NCBI GenBank assembly: GCA_947466555.1
Contig: CANIFK010000045.1
Coordinates: forward strand, 1-14,361
Reading direction: 5' to 3'
Origin: Acidobacteriota bacterium
Lineage (GTDB): Bacteria > Acidobacteriota > Terriglobia > Bryobacterales > Bryobacteraceae
Length of the DNA stretch: 14,361 nucleotides
Under the pieces are notes generated by a model that was not told the DNA's origin, did no database searches, and was given only the letters and a program-made list of their open reading frames with translations. The position numbers and the translations under genes were made by a program. Positions 7,494 through 14,361 of this stretch are shown one piece after another; position 1 is the first letter of the stretch; each line of letters starts with the position of its first letter.

Positions 7494-7506
7494 CTACTTC
7501 TTCGCC
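7481..7506. terminator. Perfect 26-base palindrome across the abutting mtnA and uvrA stops, possible two-way terminator
   Basis: The 13-base arms GGCGAAGAAGTAG (7481-7493) and CTACTTCTTCGCC (7494-7506) are exact reverse complements with no spacer, centred on the boundary between the two stop codons. Each transcript could fold it after opening a small loop at the centre. Neither side is followed by a U-tract, so intrinsic termination would be atypical. There is no other space for a terminator between these convergent genes. Confidence 0.55.
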
Positions 7507-10247
7507 AGCACTTTCGCGAGTGCTTTGCCGGTGTAGCTTTTCTTGACCTTTACGACATCTTCCGGAGTCCCGGCGGCGACGATGGTGCCCCCGCCTTCGC
7601 CGCCCTCGGGCCCCAGATCGATGATCCAGTCGGCGCACTTCATCACGTCGAGATTGTGCTCGATGATGATGACGGTGTTGCCGAGATCGACGAGGCGGTT
7701 GATCACGTCGAGGAGGCGCTTGACGTCTTCGAAGTGCAGGCCGGTGGTGGGTTCGTCGAGGATGTAGAGTGTCTTGCCGGTCTGGCGGCGGCTGAGTTCT
7801 TTGGCGAGTTTGATGCGCTGCGCTTCGCCGCCGGAGAGCGTCGTGGAGCTTTGGCCCAAGTGGATGTAGCCGAGGCCGACGTCGACGAGCGTCTGCAGTT
7901 TTGTCTGGAGCTGCGGGACGTTTTCCAGGATGCCGAGCGCCTGTTCGACGGTGCTTTCCAGCAGGTCCGCGATGGAGTAGCCCTTGTACTTCACGGCCAG
8001 CGTTTCCACGTTGTAGCGGCGCTTGCGGCAGACGTCGCAGGTGACGTACACGTCCGGCAGGAAGTTCATTTCGATGCGCTTCAGTCCGTCGCCCTGGCAG
8101 GCCTCGCAGCGGCCGCCTTTGACGTTAAAGCTGAAGCGGCCGGGCGCATAGCCGCGCTCGCGGGATTCGGGCAGGCGGGCGAAGAGGTCGCGGATGGGGC
8201 CGAAGGTGCCGGTGTAAGTGGCCGGGTTGCTGCGCGGCGTGCGGCCGATCGGAGATTGATCGATCTCGATCACTTTGTCGATCAATTCCATGCCCTTGAT
8301 CTTTTTATGGCGGCCCGGTTCGGCGCGGCTGCCGTAGATTTCCTTGGCGAGTGCGTTGTAAAGAATGTCGGTAATCAGCGTGGATTTGCCGCTGCCGCTG
8401 ACGCCGGTGATGACCGTCATGGTGCCGAGCGGGAAACTGATATCGACTTCCTTCAGATTGTGTTCCGTGGCGCCTTCGATGCGGATCGCTGTGCCGTTCC
8501 CGGGGCGGCGCACGGTGGGGACGTTGATCTTGCGCGTCCCTTTCATGTACTGACCGGTGAGCGAATCCTTGGTGTTTTCCACCTGTTTGGGCGTGCCGGC
8601 GGCGACGAGGTGCCCGCCGAGGCGGCCGGCGCCGGGGCCGAGATCGATGACGTAATCGGCGCGGTGGATGGTGTCTTCGTCGTGCTCGACGACGAGGACG
8701 GTGTTGCCCAGGTCGCGGAGCTGGGAGAGGGTGTCGAGCAGGCGGTCGTTATCGCGGGGGTGGAGGCCGATGGACGGTTCGTCGAGCACGTACAGCACGC
8801 CGCGGAGTTTTGAGCCGATCTGCGTGGCTAGGCGGATGCGTTGGGACTCTCCGCCGGACAGCGTGGCGGCGGAGCGGTGGAGGCTCAGATACTCCAGGCC
8901 CACGGCGAGCAGGAACTCCAGCCGGTGCTGGATCTCTTCTTGGATGCGGCTGGCGATGAGGCCTTCGCGTTCGGTGAGCGTCCAGGCGGTGGCGGTTTCG
9001 AGAGCGCGGTTGAGCGGCTGCTGGGTGAAATCGGCGATGCTCACGCCCTTTACACGCACGGCCAGGCTGGCCGGCTTCAGGCGCAATCCGTTGCAGGCGG
9101 CGCACGTCGTTGGCGACATGTAGGACATGAAGTATTCGCTGGAGCCGCTGGGGCCGTCGCGATACATGCCGTCGAGAATCTTGATGATGCCCGGGAAGCC
9201 TTCGGCGCCTTCGAGCAACATCGTTTGGTGCGTTTTGCTCAAGGAATCGAAGGGTTGTTCGACTTTGATCTTGTGCTTGCGCGCGGCGTCTTCCACGCGT
9301 GTCGACATGACCGACGACGAACCGCCTGGCCCCAGACCGCCATCGAGTAGCGGTTTCGACGGATCGACGATGAACTTGTCCGGATCGAAGGACCACTTGC
9401 TGCCCAGGCCGTTGCAGGCTTCGCAGGCGCCGAAGGGGCTGTTGAAACTGAAGCTGCGCGGCTCCGGTTGCGGCACACTGTTGCCGCATTCGGGGCAGGC
9501 GAGGCTCTTCGAATATAGCCGTTCTTCGCCGTTGACCACTGCCACGGTGACCAGGCCGCCGGCCAGCTTCATCGCCGTTTCAATACTGGCTTCCAGGCGT
9601 TTTTCGATGCCGGGTTTGACGAGCAGTCGATCGACGACAATTTCAATCGTGTGATTCTTGCGCCGGTCGAGCGGGATGTCTTCATCGAGTCCGCGCAGTT
9701 CACCATCGATGCGGGCGCGCATGAAGCCTTGGCGCAGATACTTTTCGAGATCCTTCTTATACTCGCCCTTTCGGCCGCGAACGACGGGCGCGAGGATCAT
9801 CACGCGCTCTTCCTGGCGCATGCCGAGGATCTGCTCCAGGATCTGCTGCGTGGTTTGCGCGGAGATGGGCAGGTTGCACGTCGGGCAGTGCGGGACGCCG
9901 ATGCTGGCGTAGAGCAGGCGCAGGTAGTCGTAAATTTCGGTGACGGTGCCGACGGTGGAGCGCGGGCTGCGGTTGGTGGTCTTCTGCTCGATGGAGATGG
10001 CGGGGCTGAGGCCGTCGATCGAATCGACGTCGGGACGCTCCATCTGGTCCAGGAACTGGCGGGCGTACGGCGACAACGTCTCCACGTAGCGGCGCTGGCC
10101 CTCGGCGTAGATCGTGTCGAAAGCGAGCGACGATTTGCCGGAGCCGCTGAGGCCCGTGATGACGGTGAGCGTATTGCGCGGGATTTCGACGCTGACGTTT
10201 TGCAGGTTGTGCTGGCGGGCGCCGTGGACGGAGATGTGCTTGAGCAT
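7494..10247 (-). CDS. uvrA: UvrABC excision nuclease subunit A
   Basis: UvrA is the ATP-dependent damage-recognition subunit of bacterial nucleotide excision repair; it works as a dimer with UvrB in the cytoplasm. The 917 residues are near the usual length. The two ABC modules are complete: Walker A GLSGSGKS (32-39) and GVSGSGKS (615-622), signatures LSGGE (463-467 and 804-808), and Walker B ends VLDEPS (487-492) and ILDEPT (829-834). Zinc-type pairs are Cys251/254 with Cys275/278 and Cys714/717 with Cys737/740; Cys121/124 is a further CxxC. The ATG lies two bases after the stop of the upstream gene (TAA-CC-ATG) and has no visible Shine-Dalgarno sequence, so it probably depends on translational coupling. 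It is the last gene of a GntR-PGPGW-uvrA operon. No LexA-type box was recognised. Confidence 0.98.
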   Translation of the reverse strand: MLKHISVHGARQHNLQNVSVEIPRNTLTVITGLSGSGKSSLAFDTIYAEGQRRYVETLSPYARQFLDQMERPDVDSIDGLSPAISIEQKTTNRSPRSTVGTVTEIYDYLRLLYASIGVPHCPTCNLPISAQTTQQILEQILGMRQEERVMILAPVVRGRKGEYKKDLEKYLRQGFMRARIDGELRGLDEDIPLDRRKNHTIEIVVDRLLVKPGIEKRLEASIETAMKLAGGLVTVAVVNGEERLYSKSLACPECGNSVPQPEPRSFSFNSPFGACEACNGLGSKWSFDPDKFIVDPSKPLLDGGLGPGGSSSVMSTRVEDAARKHKIKVEQPFDSLSKTHQTMLLEGAEGFPGIIKILDGMYRDGPSGSSEYFMSYMSPTTCAACNGLRLKPASLAVRVKGVSIADFTQQPLNRALETATAWTLTEREGLIASRIQEEIQHRLEFLLAVGLEYLSLHRSAATLSGGESQRIRLATQIGSKLRGVLYVLDEPSIGLHPRDNDRLLDTLSQLRDLGNTVLVVEHDEDTIHRADYVIDLGPGAGRLGGHLVAAGTPKQVENTKDSLTGQYMKGTRKINVPTVRRPGNGTAIRIEGATEHNLKEVDISFPLGTMTVITGVSGSGKSTLITDILYNALAKEIYGSRAEPGRHKKIKGMELIDKVIEIDQSPIGRTPRSNPATYTGTFGPIRDLFARLPESRERGYAPGRFSFNVKGGRCEACQGDGLKRIEMNFLPDVYVTCDVCRKRRYNVETLAVKYKGYSIADLLESTVEQALGILENVPQLQTKLQTLVDVGLGYIHLGQSSTTLSGGEAQRIKLAKELSRRQTGKTLYILDEPTTGLHFEDVKRLLDVINRLVDLGNTVIIIEHNLDVMKCADWIIDLGPEGGEGGGTIVAAGTPEDVVKVKKSYTGKALAKVLAKK

Positions 10248-10249
10248 GG

Positions 10250-10495
10250 TTAGCTTTTTTTGGTGCGAACGTCGTCGACCTTGGTCTTAGCCCAGTCGAC
10301 CAAGCGCTTGATGGGCGGGAAGTAGTCGGCGAGGATCATCAGGCCCGGGATGACGAAGACCCAGCCCGGCATGACGGGAAGGATGAGGCCGATGATGCCA
10401 ACGATGAGCAGCCCGATGCCGGATGCAATGCGGACAACGGCGCGCCATCCGGTCTGTGGCGGGCCGGTTTGCTCTGTGGCTGGCTCTGTGGACAT
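10250..10495 (-). CDS. Small PGPGW-like transmembrane protein
   Basis: An 81-residue protein with a hydrophilic N-terminus (1-16), two closely spaced membrane segments (about 18-40 and 44-58) and a basic C-terminal tail (61-81). The turn LPVMPGWVFVIPGLMILAD, followed by aromatic and basic residues (YFPPIKRLVDWAK), matches the pattern of the putative PGPGW transmembrane family, with MPGW in place of the full PGPGW. The function of that family is not known. The ATG has GGAGAGG directly upstream. The gene starts 10 bases after the GntR-type gene ends and stops two bases before uvrA, so the three are almost certainly co-transcribed. The end of the gene contains a run of seven A residues. Confidence 0.75.
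   Translation of the reverse strand: MSTEPATEQTGPPQTGWRAVVRIASGIGLLIVGIIGLILPVMPGWVFVIPGLMILADYFPPIKRLVDWAKTKVDDVRTKKS
10255..10261 (-). other. A7 run at the end of the PGPGW-like gene
   Basis: The coding strand reads ACC AAA AAA AGC TAA CC ATG. A shift to the -1 frame on the A7 run, by ribosome slip or an added A in the transcript, gives AAA AAG CTA ACC ATG with no stop and enters the uvrA frame. The sequence allows this; nothing shows that it happens. Confidence 0.35.
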
Positions 10496-10505
10496 CCTCT
10501 CCAGT

Positions 10506-11282
10506 TTAGCGGGAGGGGCGTGGTTCTTTCTTCTTCAACGTTTGGATGCGTGCCGCCATCTGAAAGTGGCTTTGTTTTTCGGCGGCACGGGACAGAAGGT
10601 CACGGGCGTCCACCAGATGTTCCGTCATGCGGCGGCGGGATTCGTCCTGGTCGCGTTTGCGAATGGCCTGGTAGATGCGGCGGTGGAGCGTCAGCGTATG
10701 CTCCGGTTCCACGACCTGGGAGGTCATGGTGATCAATTTATCGAGCGATTTATGCACAACGGAGAACATCAGGCTGGTGACGCGATTGCCGGCGGCATGG
10801 AATACTGCCTGATGGAAAAGCAGGTCGTGGGCGACGAACTTGGCATGGTCGTCCTTCGCCGCCTCCATCGCACGGAGTTCTTTGTGGATCTCGGCGATGT
10901 CTTCTTCGGAGGCCCGCAGCGCCGCGCGCGCGGCCAGTTCTGGTTCGACCAATAAACGCGCTTCCATCAGCTCGTGGGCGGAGATGCCGTCGAGCAGAAT
11001 CAGGAACTCCATCGGTTCGCGAAGGATCGCGTCGGCGCCTTTGTTCAGGTACGTTCCGTCGCCAACGCGTTGGGAGATGACGCCCATGATCTCCAGCACT
11101 TTCAACGCCTGCCGCAATGACGAGCGGCTGACGCCGAAACTCTCGGCCAGTTCGCGTTCGGCCGGCAGCCGTCCGCCGGGTTCCAGCGTTCCCTCGGCTA
11201 TCAGTTGTTTGAAGACGGCGATCAGCTTGACGGTGACGTCTTCTTTTCGGCGTTTCGCAATCGGCACGACCAATGCTATCAC
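10506..11282 (-). CDS. FadR-type GntR-family transcriptional regulator (FCD domain)
   Basis: A 258-residue regulator. Residues 15-80 form the GntR winged helix (GGRLPAERELAESFGVSRSSLRQALKVLE region, then the GDGTYL wing at 74-79). Residues 100-235 form the helical FCD ligand domain. Asp153, His157, His200 and His222 have the Asp-x3-His...His...His arrangement of metal-binding FCD proteins, which usually sense small carboxylic acids; the effector here is unknown. The start is uncertain: GTG at 11282 is the longest choice, with TTG at codon 4 and GTG at codon 6 as alternatives, and none has a clear ribosome site. It is the first gene of the operon with the PGPGW-like gene and uvrA, and is divergent from the Oar-like receptor gene. 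A TGGT-N3-ACCA site lies between them, so control of the receptor, and perhaps of itself, is likely. Confidence 0.9.
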   Translation of the reverse strand: MIALVVPIAKRRKEDVTVKLIAVFKQLIAEGTLEPGGRLPAERELAESFGVSRSSLRQALKVLEIMGVISQRVGDGTYLNKGADAILREPMEFLILLDGISAHELMEARLLVEPELAARAALRASEEDIAEIHKELRAMEAAKDDHAKFVAHDLLFHQAVFHAAGNRVTSLMFSVVHKSLDKLITMTSQVVEPEHTLTLHRRIYQAIRKRDQDESRRRMTEHLVDARDLLSRAAEKQSHFQMAARIQTLKKKEPRPSR

Positions 11283-11320
11283 GCAGTTGTGTATTTACTG
11301 CTACTCTTTCCGATAGCGTC

Positions 11321-11349
11321 TTGCAATCGGGATTTATTGGTAGTACCAT
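11321..11349 (+). promoter_or_regulatory. Candidate promoter of the Oar-like receptor gene
   Basis: TTGCAA (11321-11326) and TACCAT (11344-11349) are separated by 17 bases and each matches the sigma-70 consensus at 4 of 6 positions. The expected transcript start near 11356 leaves a leader of about 35 bases before the ATG at 11392, with AGGAG at 11381-11385. The remaining bases of 11283-11391 show no other clear element; a promoter for the minus-strand operon could not be fixed. Confidence 0.45.
11338..11348. promoter_or_regulatory. FadR/GntR-type operator TGGTAGTACCA
   Basis: TGGTA and TACCA are perfect inverted arms around a central G, fitting the TGGT-N3-ACCA pattern of FadR-subfamily operators. 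The site lies 56 bases upstream of the GntR-type gene and overlaps the proposed -10 box of the receptor gene, a position suited to repression. The link to this regulator is inferred from sequence pattern and location. Confidence 0.6.
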
Positions 11350-11391
11350 TCCCCTCAGGTTTCGGTTCTTATCCCGTTTCAGGAGTCGTCT

Positions 11392-14361
11392 ATGCGCCCT
11401 CGTTTTCGCGCGTTTGCTCTATTGGTTTTCGCCTGCGCCGCCTTCGGCCAAGTCCAGACAGGCCGGCTTGCAGGGACGGTTTTCGATCCGAATCGAGGAG
11501 CGGTGCCGAATGCCTCGGTCACCGTCACCAGCCAGGCTACGAACGTCGCGACAAAGGTCACGACAGACGGCCAGGGCGCCTACGTTGTCCTCGCGCTGAA
11601 CCCCGGCATCTACACCGTCGCCGTGACGGCGCCCGGCTTCCGCACCACCTCCCGCCCCGGCGTGGAAATGCAGGTGGGCAAGGATCTTCACCTTGATGTC
11701 GACCTCGCCATCGGCGAAACGTCCACGGTCCTGGAAGTCCGCTCCGAAGTGCCGCTTCTCAATTCCGAATCCGGGAATCTGGGCCACGTCATGACGAACT
11801 CGCAGATCGTCGACCTGCCGTTAAACGGCCGCGGTTTTAACGATCTCGCCCGCCTCACTCCCGGCGTTGTCTCGCTACCCGGTACCGGCAACGTCACCCG
11901 CATTCGCCCCGAATTCTTCAACGGAACGACCATCTCCGGCGTCCGCGGCCGCCAGGTGTCCTATTACCTCGACGGCGCCGACACCAGCGAACAGCACCAG
12001 GGCGGTAGCTGGATCCAAACCTCCATCGACGCGCTGCAAGAGTTCAGCGTCCAGCAAAACGCCTACTCCGCCGAACATAGCCGCTCCGGCAGCTTCTTCA
12101 ACGCCACTACCAAGTCTGGCACCAACCAGCTCCACGGCACGCTCTTCGAATTCCTGCGCAACGAAAAGCTGGATGCCCGGACCTTCTTCGGCGTCCGCCG
12201 CGACCTGCTGAAGCGCAATCAATTCGGCGCCTCCGTGGGCGCGCCCGTCATCATTCCCAAAATCCTGAACGGCAAGAACCGGACGTTCTTCTTCTTCAAC
12301 TACGAAGGCACCCGCGAACGCCAAGGCAACGTAAACAACCGTGTCAGCCCCACCGCTGCCATGCTCGGTGGCGATTTCAGCGCCGTCAGCAACACCCTCT
12401 ACGATCCCGCCACCACCACCGGCGGCACCCGCACGCCCTTCCCCGGCAACCGGATCCCCTCCAATCGAATCTCCTCCGCCGCGGCCTTCTTCAACCCGTA
12501 CCTGACCCTCGCCGCCAACCCCGGTGGCACGTTCACTTTCTCCCCTTCCACCGCCGTCGATCTCGACCAGATCACCACCCGCATCGATCACACCATCACC
12601 GACAACCACAAAGTCTCCTTCCGCTATAGCCTCAACAACAACCGCCTTAGCGAGCCCGGCGGTTCGCCCGCCCTCGGCATGGCCGCCTCCGGCACCAAGG
12701 GCCAGAACTACACCGTCTCCATTAACTCCAATCTGAAGTCCAACCTCATCAACGAGTTCCGCTTCAACACCCTCTACGGCGCCATCCAGCTGCAGCCCTA
12801 TTTGAAGGGCCGCGACTTCAATAAAGAAGCCGGCATTCGCGGGCTCGACGAAACTAAACGCTCCTTCGACATCGGCTCCTTCCCCGACTTCGCCTGGGCC
12901 GGCTACGCCAGCCTCACCGGCTCCGCCTTCGACCAGCGCCCCAAAACCCAGGATCGCTACACCCGCGAATTCGTCGACAACCTCACCTGGATCAAGGGCA
13001 AACACGTCATCAAGACGGGCGCCAAGTTCCGGACCTATCAATGGCTCGGCACCGATAGCAAAAGCTACGCCGGCACCTGGACCTTCAACGGCCAGAACAC
13101 CGAAAACCCGGCCAGCGCCGCCCGCACCGGCGATTCGTTTGCCGACTGGGTCCTCGGCCTGCCCGCCAATGCCGCTCGCGCCGTGGCTTCCGATACCTTC
13201 GGCGGCTCCTACAACGCCTGGCACATCTATTTCCAGGACGACATCAAGATCTCCAACCGCCTCACGCTCAACGTTGGCCTCCGCTACGAGTACACCCCTT
13301 GGACCTCGCCCTATCGCGGCCAGTCCGGCACCTTTGATGGCACCCTGGCCCGCCCCATCATCGTCGCCAGCAAGACCAAGGAGATCGACCTCGCCGCCCA
13401 ACCCGCCGCGCCTGTCGCCTACGGCTACCTGAAGAGTCTGATCCAAACCTCCTCCGAAGCCGGCCTGCCGTACTCCATAACCTATCCCGACAAGAAGCAG
13501 TTCGCGCCCCGCTTCGGTTTCGCCTGGCGGCCGATGAGCGATGCCACCGTCATCCGCGGCGGCTACGGCATCTTCTATGAAGGCGAATACACCGATGGCC
13601 GCGTGAACCTTTTCATGCCGCCCTTCCTGCTGGCCGACAGCAACGTCAACGATCGCGGCGTTGTCCCCCGGCGCACGCTTTCGGACTTCTACCTCGGCGC
13701 CCCGCTCGGCTCGCCCGACACCGTCGTCGGCCTCACCCCCGAATACACGCGCATGCGCATGGGCTACGATCAGCACTGGAACTTCGGCGTCCAGCAGCAA
13801 ATCGCCAAAACCATGATGTTCGACATCGAATACGTGGGCAACAAAGGCTCCCGCATTCAAGGGAACGACGCCTTCAATATCCCCGAACCCGGCCCCGGCG
13901 GCGTCCAGGCGCGCCGTCCCTACCCTCGCTTCTCCGGCTTCGGTTACATCTCGGCCGACGTGTCTACCACCTATCACGCCATGCAGGCGAAGTTCGAAAA
14001 ACGCCTCTCCGGTGGCCTCTGGTTTCTTACCTCTTATACGTTCGCCAAGAGCCTCTGGGTGACGAACACCCCCGCCGCCGGCGGCCGGTACCGCTTTGAA
14101 AAGGGCCCTTCGGAATATCAGGTCCCGCACAGCTTCTCCCACAGCTTCGGCTATGCGCTCCCCTTCGGCAAAGGCCATACGTTCGCCTCCAATGCCAACC
14201 GCGTCACCGAAGCCTTCATCGGCGGCTGGCAGATGCAGGGCATCTTCCTCTTCCGCAGCGGCGTGCCCTACACCGTCACCATGTCGCGCGACGTCGCCAA
14301 CACCGGCGTCGGCGGCCAGCGGCCCAATCGCATCGCCAACGGCACCGCCAGTGAGCCCACA
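11392..14361 (+). CDS. Oar-like TonB-dependent outer-membrane receptor, 3'-partial
   Basis: The frame is open for 990 codons from ATG 11392 to the right edge with no stop; family members are often somewhat over 1,000 residues, so the end of the barrel is missing. AGGAG (11381-11385) sits 6 bases before the ATG. A signal peptide (residues 1-19, ending AFG before Gln20) is followed by a carboxypeptidase-regulatory-like beta domain (about 23-105: GTVFDPNRGAVPNASVTV, TTDGQGAYVVLALNPGIYTV). A plug domain follows, with LNGRGFNDLARLTPGV (144-159) and YYLDGAD (191-197). The rest is beta-barrel-like, with markers such as IYFQDDIKISNRLTLNVGLRYEY (612-634) and APRFGFAWRP (705-714). These proteins are abundant in Acidobacteria and are thought to import large substrates such as glycans or peptides. 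No TonB box is obvious. Codons mostly end in C, unlike the left-hand genes. Confidence 0.92.
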   Translation, partial: MRPRFRAFALLVFACAAFGQVQTGRLAGTVFDPNRGAVPNASVTVTSQATNVATKVTTDGQGAYVVLALNPGIYTVAVTAPGFRTTSRPGVEMQVGKDLHLDVDLAIGETSTVLEVRSEVPLLNSESGNLGHVMTNSQIVDLPLNGRGFNDLARLTPGVVSLPGTGNVTRIRPEFFNGTTISGVRGRQVSYYLDGADTSEQHQGGSWIQTSIDALQEFSVQQNAYSAEHSRSGSFFNATTKSGTNQLHGTLFEFLRNEKLDARTFFGVRRDLLKRNQFGASVGAPVIIPKILNGKNRTFFFFNYEGTRERQGNVNNRVSPTAAMLGGDFSAVSNTLYDPATTTGGTRTPFPGNRIPSNRISSAAAFFNPYLTLAANPGGTFTFSPSTAVDLDQITTRIDHTITDNHKVSFRYSLNNNRLSEPGGSPALGMAASGTKGQNYTVSINSNLKSNLINEFRFNTLYGAIQLQPYLKGRDFNKEAGIRGLDETKRSFDIGSFPDFAWAGYASLTGSAFDQRPKTQDRYTREFVDNLTWIKGKHVIKTGAKFRTYQWLGTDSKSYAGTWTFNGQNTENPASAARTGDSFADWVLGLPANAARAVASDTFGGSYNAWHIYFQDDIKISNRLTLNVGLRYEYTPWTSPYRGQSGTFDGTLARPIIVASKTKEIDLAAQPAAPVAYGYLKSLIQTSSEAGLPYSITYPDKKQFAPRFGFAWRPMSDATVIRGGYGIFYEGEYTDGRVNLFMPPFLLADSNVNDRGVVPRRTLSDFYLGAPLGSPDTVVGLTPEYTRMRMGYDQHWNFGVQQQIAKTMMFDIEYVGNKGSRIQGNDAFNIPEPGPGGVQARRPYPRFSGFGYISADVSTTYHAMQAKFEKRLSGGLWFLTSYTFAKSLWVTNTPAAGGRYRFEKGPSEYQVPHSFSHSFGYALPFGKGHTFASNANRVTEAFIGGWQMQGIFLFRSGVPYTVTMSRDVANTGVGGQRPNRIANGTASEPT

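Noticed and set aside
7656..8813. A 385-codon open frame on the plus strand opposite uvrA
   Set aside because: It is antisense to conserved uvrA motifs, and its Ala/Asp/Val/Gly-rich translation matches no family I know.
7494..10247. UvrA as a truncated or divergent ABC protein because it is shorter than E. coli UvrA
   Set aside because: Both Walker A motifs, both signatures and the paired CxxC motifs are intact, and 917 residues lies within normal variation.
11298..11326. Minus-strand promoter TTGCAA with TAGCAG for the GntR-type operon
   Set aside because: The -10 match is poor (3 of 6), and the real start codon of the regulator is uncertain.
11875..14178. A 767-codon open frame on the minus strand opposite the receptor gene
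   Set aside because: It lies wholly inside a plus-strand frame with a clear signal peptide, plug and barrel motifs. Its translation is low-complexity Gly/Ala/Val/Glu, as expected antisense to C-ending codons in high-GC DNA.

Overview
The window most likely comes from an acidobacterium of the Solibacter/Bryobacter type. Three things point there: a secreted protein ending in the Solibacter-type C-terminal domain (TIGR03437), an Oar-like TonB-dependent outer-membrane protein with an N-terminal carboxypeptidase-regulatory-like domain, and high-GC DNA with several exported proteins whose signal peptides end in AFG|Q or ALA|Q. This placement rests on family recognition by eye, not on a database search.

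Layout. Bases 1-4778 hold three plus-strand genes for membrane or exported proteins: a membrane protein fused to a DCC (DUF393) thiol domain, open at the left edge; a 976-residue secreted protein with seven BACON-like beta repeats; and a small Gly/Tyr-rich secreted protein. Bases 4810-7493 form a tight plus-strand operon of a deoxyhypusine-synthase-like protein, a CPBP-family membrane protease (4-base overlap) and methylthioribose-1-phosphate isomerase MtnA (6-base gap). Bases 7494-11282 form a minus-strand operon, read right to left: a FadR-type GntR regulator, an 81-residue PGPGW-like membrane protein and UvrA. The mtnA and uvrA stop codons abut inside a perfect 26-base palindrome. From 11392 to the right edge an Oar-like TonB-dependent receptor gene runs on the plus strand, divergent from the regulator, and its 3' end is missing.

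How the parts may work together. The 109-base divergent region holds a TGGT-N3-ACCA palindrome, the FadR-type operator pattern, overlapping the likely -10 box of the receptor gene. The regulator therefore probably controls the receptor and perhaps its own operon, which would include uvrA. In the central operon, MtnA salvages methylthioadenosine, the by-product of aminopropyl-polyamine synthesis, and the deoxyhypusine-synthase fold acts on polyamines. A polyamine/methionine-salvage link is a reasonable inference and is the most interesting candidate for undescribed biology here.

No rRNA, tRNA, CRISPR array, insertion sequence, integrase or attachment site was seen. No intergenic stretch exceeds 300 bases.
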